The notes below the pieces were generated by a model. It did no database searches. It was not told where the DNA came from and saw nothing but the letters and a program-made list of their open reading frames with translations. Shown here piece after piece: positions 58,745 to 64,000 of a DNA stretch of 64,000 nucleotides. A program made the position numbers and the translations under genes. Origin of the DNA: Sabethes cyaneus (taxonomy: Eukaryota > Arthropoda > Insecta > Diptera > Culicidae); assembly GCF_943734655.1 (NCBI RefSeq), contig NC_071355.1:32679964-32743963 (forward strand), given 5' to 3'. Positions within the stretch are counted from its first letter, which is position 1. Every line of letters starts with the position of its first letter.

Positions 58745-59320
58745 TGAAAATAGAATAAAGACATTTTGAAGGCAAATGGCCACATCAACATCGATCCAGG
58801 AACATCTGGCAACCAGATTTTGGGGACATTTTTGTATTTTAAGATAAATCGGCTTGATAAAATAAGACTGATGGAAGTATAATAGGATCATTTAGAAGGC
58901 AAATGGCCACTTTACCATTGGTTCGAGGGACATTTTTGGCTCTTGGGGTAATCCATCATCAGATCACATCGCTTTGATGAAATGACACTGATACAAGTAC
59001 AGTGGGGACATTTTGGAGACAAATAGCCACGTCAGCGTCAGTCGCATAAAATCCGGCAATTCGGGGCAGATGAATTATCCTGCAAACCAAAAAAAAGTCC
59101 CCTAAACCCGGGTACCGAACCGTCCGAAACCAATGTGAAGTGGTCATTTGGCTCCAAAATGTTTCCATTGTACTTCCTTTAGTACCTTTAGTCTTATTTT
59201 ATCAAACCGATATGATTTGAAGTGCCGCAAAATGAATTATCTCAAACTACAAAAATGTCCCCCGGGACCTGGTAATGAATGTTCCGGAACCGACGCTAAA
59301 GTGGCCATTATTCAATAAAT
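58745..59320. repeat. Repeat array of about 130-bp units with internal inversion
   Basis: A unit with aaggcaaatggccac, ggttcgagggacatttttg and tttgatgaaat-type blocks occurs directly near 58765, 58890 and 59010. It then occurs in reverse complement near 59140 (gtggtcatttggctccaaaa) and 59290 (taaagtggccattattc). The orientation switches near 59080. It is likely a foldback-like element of tandem units, directly after the mariner relic. Confidence 0.65.
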
Positions 59321-59324
59321 ATTT

Positions 59325-60247
59325 CCTAACATACCTTGTGTTCCAGTTATGGTTTATAACTTTGAAACGAGGTAAAGAAAACGAAATTCGGATTGAAAAT
59401 GGATGAATGAGAGCATGTTGAAAACTTGGCTCGTTTTCGACCCAATACATAAGGCCTAACTTTTTTCTAATGGATTAGAAAAGTTAAGCGTGCCGCCTTA
59501 CTACTTTACTGGAGCTTCCTCATCTTGCGGACTGCCATCTTGGGTATGGCGGAGAGACACAAAGTTTCATGATTCACCCGCCCGCTTCGGATCAGTCGCT
59601 GTTGTATGCCGCTCCTAACCTGGGATATAGTCACATTGCTGGAACGGAAATTGCGATTCACCGTCGTGAGACGCGCCTAACACCTGGAGACAGGCGCTCA
59701 CAGCTGGCAAGGCTGTTCCTTTTGCCAATACACAGCGGAACAATGAGTGCCACCTTCCCTGTCGATATACAACCTTGGTTTCCACCGGGGTTGGTTACCC
59801 GATCTCCACTAAGGTTGTTCGTATTGCGGTAGGGATAGAAATTGCTGAATAAGAGGCCAATGACCGATGTGGGGTCTATTTTATAACTTCAGGTACGCGA
59901 AAGCCCTTCATCTTGGATCTTTATTAAATCCTTTTCCAATTTTTGTGAGTGATTAGCGAAATTACGGATATTGATCTTTTTGTTTTGCAACTTGGTAATT
60001 TCCCCGAACTACTTTGTGTATTGTCTTTTCTTTGTCTTTTAATCATCCAGGTGATATCATCCAGGTGTATTTTCTGTATTCCGCACTTCCTTCTTTTTGA
60101 AGCATCGCTACTGATTAAGCGATCTGCTTATTATCCGTGCTTAAGCGTCGATGTTTGCACCCATTTTTTCCTCCATATTTTACTTACTACTTTTTAATCT
60201 TTCTTACCAGGAAGTGCGTACAGTAGTTATAATTTGCCCATGGGCAA
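59325..60247. other. Intergenic sequence with a GC-rich unrecognised patch
   Basis: The part at about 59,560-59,830 is GC-richer and holds an 87-codon ORF (59569) with no recognised family. It may be a fragment of a retrotransposon untranslated region. Nothing else was recognised. Confidence 0.35.
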
Positions 60248-60269
60248 TCTATACCTATAAAGAAGGATT

Positions 60270-60322
<53 letters not shown>
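60270..60322 (+). repeat. (CTGT)n microsatellite
   Basis: About 13 tetranucleotide units directly inside the 5' end of the Helitron-like element. Confidence 0.95.
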
Positions 60323-60323
<1 letters not shown>

Positions 60324-60427
60324 CGTATGTTCCTTATAGAATCGAAAACTACTGAACCAATCGGCATGAAAATATGCATGTAGAGGTTTTTTGGGGCCAG
60401 GAAAGGTTTTAGTGATGGTTAGAAACC

Positions 60428-62345
60428 CCTCCCCCCACTAAGAGGGGGGGCTCCCATACAAATGAGACACAAATTTCTGCATAACTCGACAACTAATCAA
60501 GCAAATAGAACAAAATTTGGCATGTGGGTGTTTTCGGTGACAAGAATTTATTCTATGGTAAATTGAGACCCCTCCCCTCTTTATAAGGGGAATTATAACT
60601 TCTCTCATCTTTAAAAGGGGGGGCTTCCATACAAATTTCCTCATAACTCGAGAACTAATCAAGCAAATGGAACCAAATTTGGCATGTGAAAGTTTTCGAG
60701 GGCAAGAATATTTTCTATAGTAAATTAGGACCCCTCCCCACTTTAAGAGGGGGGGCTCGTGTACCAAAGAAACACAATTTTCCTCATAACTCGAGAAGTA
60801 ATTAAGCAAATGGAACCAAATTAGGCACGTGGGTGTTTTTGGAGACAAAAAATTTTTCTATGATGAATTGGGACCCCTCCCCGTTTTAGGAGGGGGGGAT
60901 CCTATACACATGAAATACAAATTTCCTCATAACTGAAGAACTAATCAAGCAAATGGAACAAAATTTGGCATGTGGGTGTTTTCGAGGGCAAGAATATTTT
61001 CTATGGTAAATAAGGACCCCTGCCTACTTTAAGAGGGGGGGGCTCCTATACAAACGAAATACAAATTTCCTCATAACTCGAGAACTAATCAAGCAAATGG
61101 AACAAAATTTGGCACGTGGGTGTTTTTGGAGACAAATTTTTTTTCTATGATGAATTGGGACCCCTCCCCACTTTAGGAAGGGGGGCTCCTATACAAATGA
61201 AATGCAAATTTCCTCATAACTCGAGAATTAATCAAGCAAATGGAACCAAATTTGGCAAGTGAATGTTTTCTAGGGCATGAATATTTTCTATGGTGACTTA
61301 GAACCCCTCCTCACTTTAAGAGGGGGGGCTCCTATACAAACGAAATACGAATTTCCTCATAACTCGAGAACTAATCAAGCAAATGGAACCAAATTTGACA
61401 CGTGGGTGTTTTTGGAGACAAAAATTTTTTTCTATGATGAATTGGGACCCCTCCCCGTTTTAGGAGGGGGGGGGGGATCCTATACACATGAAATACAAAT
61501 TTCCTAATAACTGAAGAACTAATCAAGCAAATGGAACAAAATTTGGCATGTGGAAGTTTTCGAGGGCAAGAATATTTTCTATGGTAAATAAGGACCCCTC
61601 CCCACTTTAAGAGGGGGGCTCCTATACAAACGAAATACAAATTTCCTCATAACTCGAGAACTAATCAAGCAAATGGAACAAAATTTGGCACGTGGGTGTT
61701 TTTGGAGACAAAATTTTTTTCTATGATGAATTGAGACCCCTCCCCACTTTAGGAAGGGGGGCTTCTATACAAATGAAATGCAAATTTCCTCATAACTCGA
61801 GAATTATTCAAGCAAATGGAACCAAATTTGGCATGTGAAAGTTTTCTAGGGCATGAATATTTTCTATGGTGAATTAGAACCCCTCCTCACTTTAAGAGGG
61901 GGGGCTCCTATACAAACGAAATACGAATTTCCTCATAACTCGAGAACTAATCAAGCAAATGGAACCAAATTTGACATGTAAGTGGTTTTGGACGCAAGAT
62001 TTTTTTCTATGGTGAATTGAGACCCCTCTCTTCTTTAGAAAGCGAATTATGGCCCATCTCCCCTTTAAGAGGGTGGGCTTCCATACAAATGAAATGCAAA
62101 TTTCCTCTTATCTCGAGAACTAATCAATCAAATGGAACCAAATTTGGCATGTGGGAGTTTTAGATGGCAGAAATTTTTTCTATGGTGAATTACGACCCCT
62201 TTTCCCTTTTAAGAGGGGAGCTCTCATACAAATGAAATTCAAATTTCCTTATAACTTGAGAACTAATCAAGCAAATGGAACCAAATTTGGCATGTGGGAG
62301 ATTTTGGAGTCTTGAATTTATTTTACGATAGTTAGAGACCTCTCA
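60428..62345 (+). repeat. Tandem array of about 13 units of ~145 bp
   Basis: Each unit has the order: cccctcccc block, (G)6-9 ctcctatacaaa, tttcctcataactcgagaac, taatcaagcaaatggaac, aaatttggcatgtgg, a variable tail and ttctatggtgaattgggac. The starts of the G-run are near 60446, 60626, 60752, 60892, 61034, 61182, 61326, 61468, 61614, 61757, 61900, 62072 and 62215. Some units alternate between two tail types (gttttcgagggcaagaat and gtttttggagacaaa), which suggests amplification of a two-unit (about 290-bp) block. Confidence 0.88.
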
Positions 62346-62662
62346 CCCCTGTGGTAGGGGTATATGGACTTTCATACAAATAAAACAGAAATTTTTGCGA
62401 AACTTAAAAACTAATCGAACTCGAGAAATTCGAGACTCTTCCATAAAACATTAGTTAATACAAGAGCACAAAAGCTATCTATAGTAACACTAGATCATTC
62501 AGGACGAAACGGTCGCGAGTGTTGCCGGTGACCCGCCGTCGGAAGCGCCGCCCACTGGGGGGCTTGCAAAACTCGAGATTGTGACAAAGATCATCCGAGA
62601 TTCATGACTTATGTACAACACAGGTTAATTTGTGGCAATACGAAGTTTGTCGGGTCAGCTAG

Positions 62663-64000
62663 TAAAATATAAATGGGCAATCTTATAAATTTGCCTTGGC
62701 AAGAGGCTTCTTTGTTGGTAAATGCAAAATTAAGTACGAAGCAAAATGTGGGCTGTGAGTTTCTGAATGTTTATAGTATTCTCTGTGTTTTTAACAATGC
62801 GTAAAAATACTTTGATCGATTGATACAAATATCCTGCAGGTTTGATAAGAAATGGCCGAGTTATAATTAATATTCAAAGACATAGTCCTATGTTAAAAAT
62901 ACTCGAAAAGGTACCCGAGGGACCTGATCAGTCACGCAAAAACGTTATCTCGATACGCTTTTAAAAATTATTTGCTAGAAATATTATTGCATAATTTATC
63001 TTTAATCGCGGATATGATCTTCGATGTTTGGCACGCCCGTTATCGGAAATCGAGTCACAACCAAATTCCGATCGCATTTCATGTTCACCTAAACTGTCCA
63101 TAAAATACATCCCGCCGGTTGTGCTCATCCTAACTAATGCTGACATCCACCGTCTAGACGACGACGACGACGACGACGATGTTGTTTGGGGCCTGGTCCC
63201 GAAAACCTTGCGACAAATCCCGTGATCGGTTTGCAATGTTTCTGCATCGGGCAACAACACAGCTCTCGGCGTGGAAATTATCCAATAAATTAGACCCAGG
63301 GCTCGCATAAATCATAACTCCAGTCGAGTGGTAACAGGACCGAAAAAATGACACAATATTCCTACCCTTTGGTTGTCCTCCACCACCTGAATATGTTTGA
63401 TCAGCGGCAGCAGCAAGCATCCGCAACCCGGGAGAGGATATCGACGGACAACAAGTTTCGAAAATCGTTCAAAACTCGGCAAAAGCCTTGACGCAAAACG
63501 ATCCCCAAGACGGCGGCAGGTGCGCGGAAATCCCCCGCCTGTGGGAGCATCAAAACATTATCGCGTTTGTTGTCGTTTCGTTTAGTCGAAGGCCGGATTT
63601 TAGTGATTCTGAGTGTTTTTTTTTTTACTTCTCGACTGTGTCGGTAAATTTACTCCGAGATAATGCCATGTCGGTCGGCAGGTCCCCTGGCAGGTAGGAC
63701 CTGGCAGCAGCCGAAAGCAGTGCCGATCGGTGGTAACGTGCAGTTGAAATGGGAAATCATAACTTCATGTAAATACGCGAATGGTACGTACTGTGATTTA
63801 AATCAGCGCACAACTCGGTGGCCATTCTTCGTTAATGGCTCGGAACGGGGGACGAACAAACGTCGAAAAAAATTTCCGGCCCAACGTTTTCTGCAAATAG
63901 TGCACGCGAATTTTCTAACACTTGATTCGATTTTTATAATAAACAATCTACTAGAAATTGTAGTATAGAATTTTAGTTCAAAATTTAGCATTTTACGATC
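62663..64000. other. Intergenic sequence with a GC-rich island (63.0-63.9 kb)
   Basis: No gene was recognised. There is a GAC run at 63159-63179. The part at about 63,000-63,900 is GC-richer than the repeats to its left and resembles the host-like DNA of the first 26 kb. Confidence 0.35.

Larger units (their letters stand above)
60248..62662 (+). mobile_element. Helitron-like non-autonomous element
   Basis: The 5' end TCTATACCTATAAA follows an A, and the 3' end TCGGGTCAGCTAG is followed by T. This fits Helitron rules (5' TC, 3' CTRR, insertion between A and T, no target duplication). Near the 5' end is a GTCT microsatellite, and most of the body is a tandem array. No Rep/helicase gene is present, so it depends on another element. 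TGACCCG (62529-62535) can pair with CGGGTCA (62651-62657) near the 3' end, but a classic short terminal hairpin is not clear. Confidence 0.55.

Noticed and set aside
60150..60339. 62-codon ORF ending in (CLSV)n
   Set aside because: It is a translation of the CTGT microsatellite in the Helitron-like element.

Overview
The window looks like nuclear DNA of a dipteran insect, most probably a mosquito (Culicidae). The reasons are an intact disconnected/disco-related (basonuclin-type) zinc-finger gene of insect type, many CGA/GAC and CAG triplet runs, and a transposon mix typical of mosquitoes: mariner-type ITmD37E-like transposase remnants, an R1-like LINE, Jockey/CR1- and RTE-like LINE pieces, a hAT element, MITEs, a tRNA-derived SINE and a Helitron-like element. 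The genus cannot be fixed from the sequence alone.

The window splits into two compartments. Positions 1 to about 26,400 are relatively GC-rich and almost free of transposons. They hold the only clearly intact protein gene, a disco-family transcription factor on the + strand (large coding exon from 17,768, ORF 17,965-21,510, about 1.8 kb of 3' UTR), and one intact tRNA-Glu(CTC) gene at 25,296-25,367. About 17 kb upstream of the coding exon has no recognisable intact gene. It contains many TGACA-type words, palindromes and triplet repeats and is best read as 5' non-coding, intronic and cis-regulatory DNA. On the minus strand, splice-bounded segments at 10,628-10,650, 10,043-10,195 and 7,795-7,867 may be exons of an unrecognised transcript. 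One reading frame of the first two resembles the N-terminus of PIR/DUSP11-type RNA phosphatases.

Positions from about 26,400 to the end are AT-richer and made mostly of nested, decayed mobile elements: LINE reverse transcriptase and endonuclease fragments (26.8-27.9, 28.7-29.1, 35.2-35.5, 37.6-37.9 and 42.5-44.6 kb), MITEs with TA target duplications (27.9-28.7 and 35.5-36.5 kb), a hAT element with a perfect 8-bp target duplication (36.98-38.15 kb), mariner relics (40.9-42.0 and 58.1-58.7 kb), and three large foldback elements (46.97-48.22, 52.29-53.79 and 56.41-57.61 kb). Two of those foldbacks have unrelated arms but a shared core. There is also a (TG)n run next to a 1.2-kb purine-only-biased tract (44.6-46.0 kb), a 13-bp minisatellite of about 70 copies (54.6-55.5 kb), and a Helitron-like element carrying about 13 copies of a ~145-bp repeat (60.25-62.66 kb). 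GC-richer islands without obvious transposons (39.5-40.6, 48.5-51.8 and 63.0-63.9 kb) may be old host DNA.

No operon-like or pathway organisation is expected or seen. The disco-family gene would be an isolated developmental regulator in a regulatory landscape, flanked on its 3' side by a transposon-filled domain.
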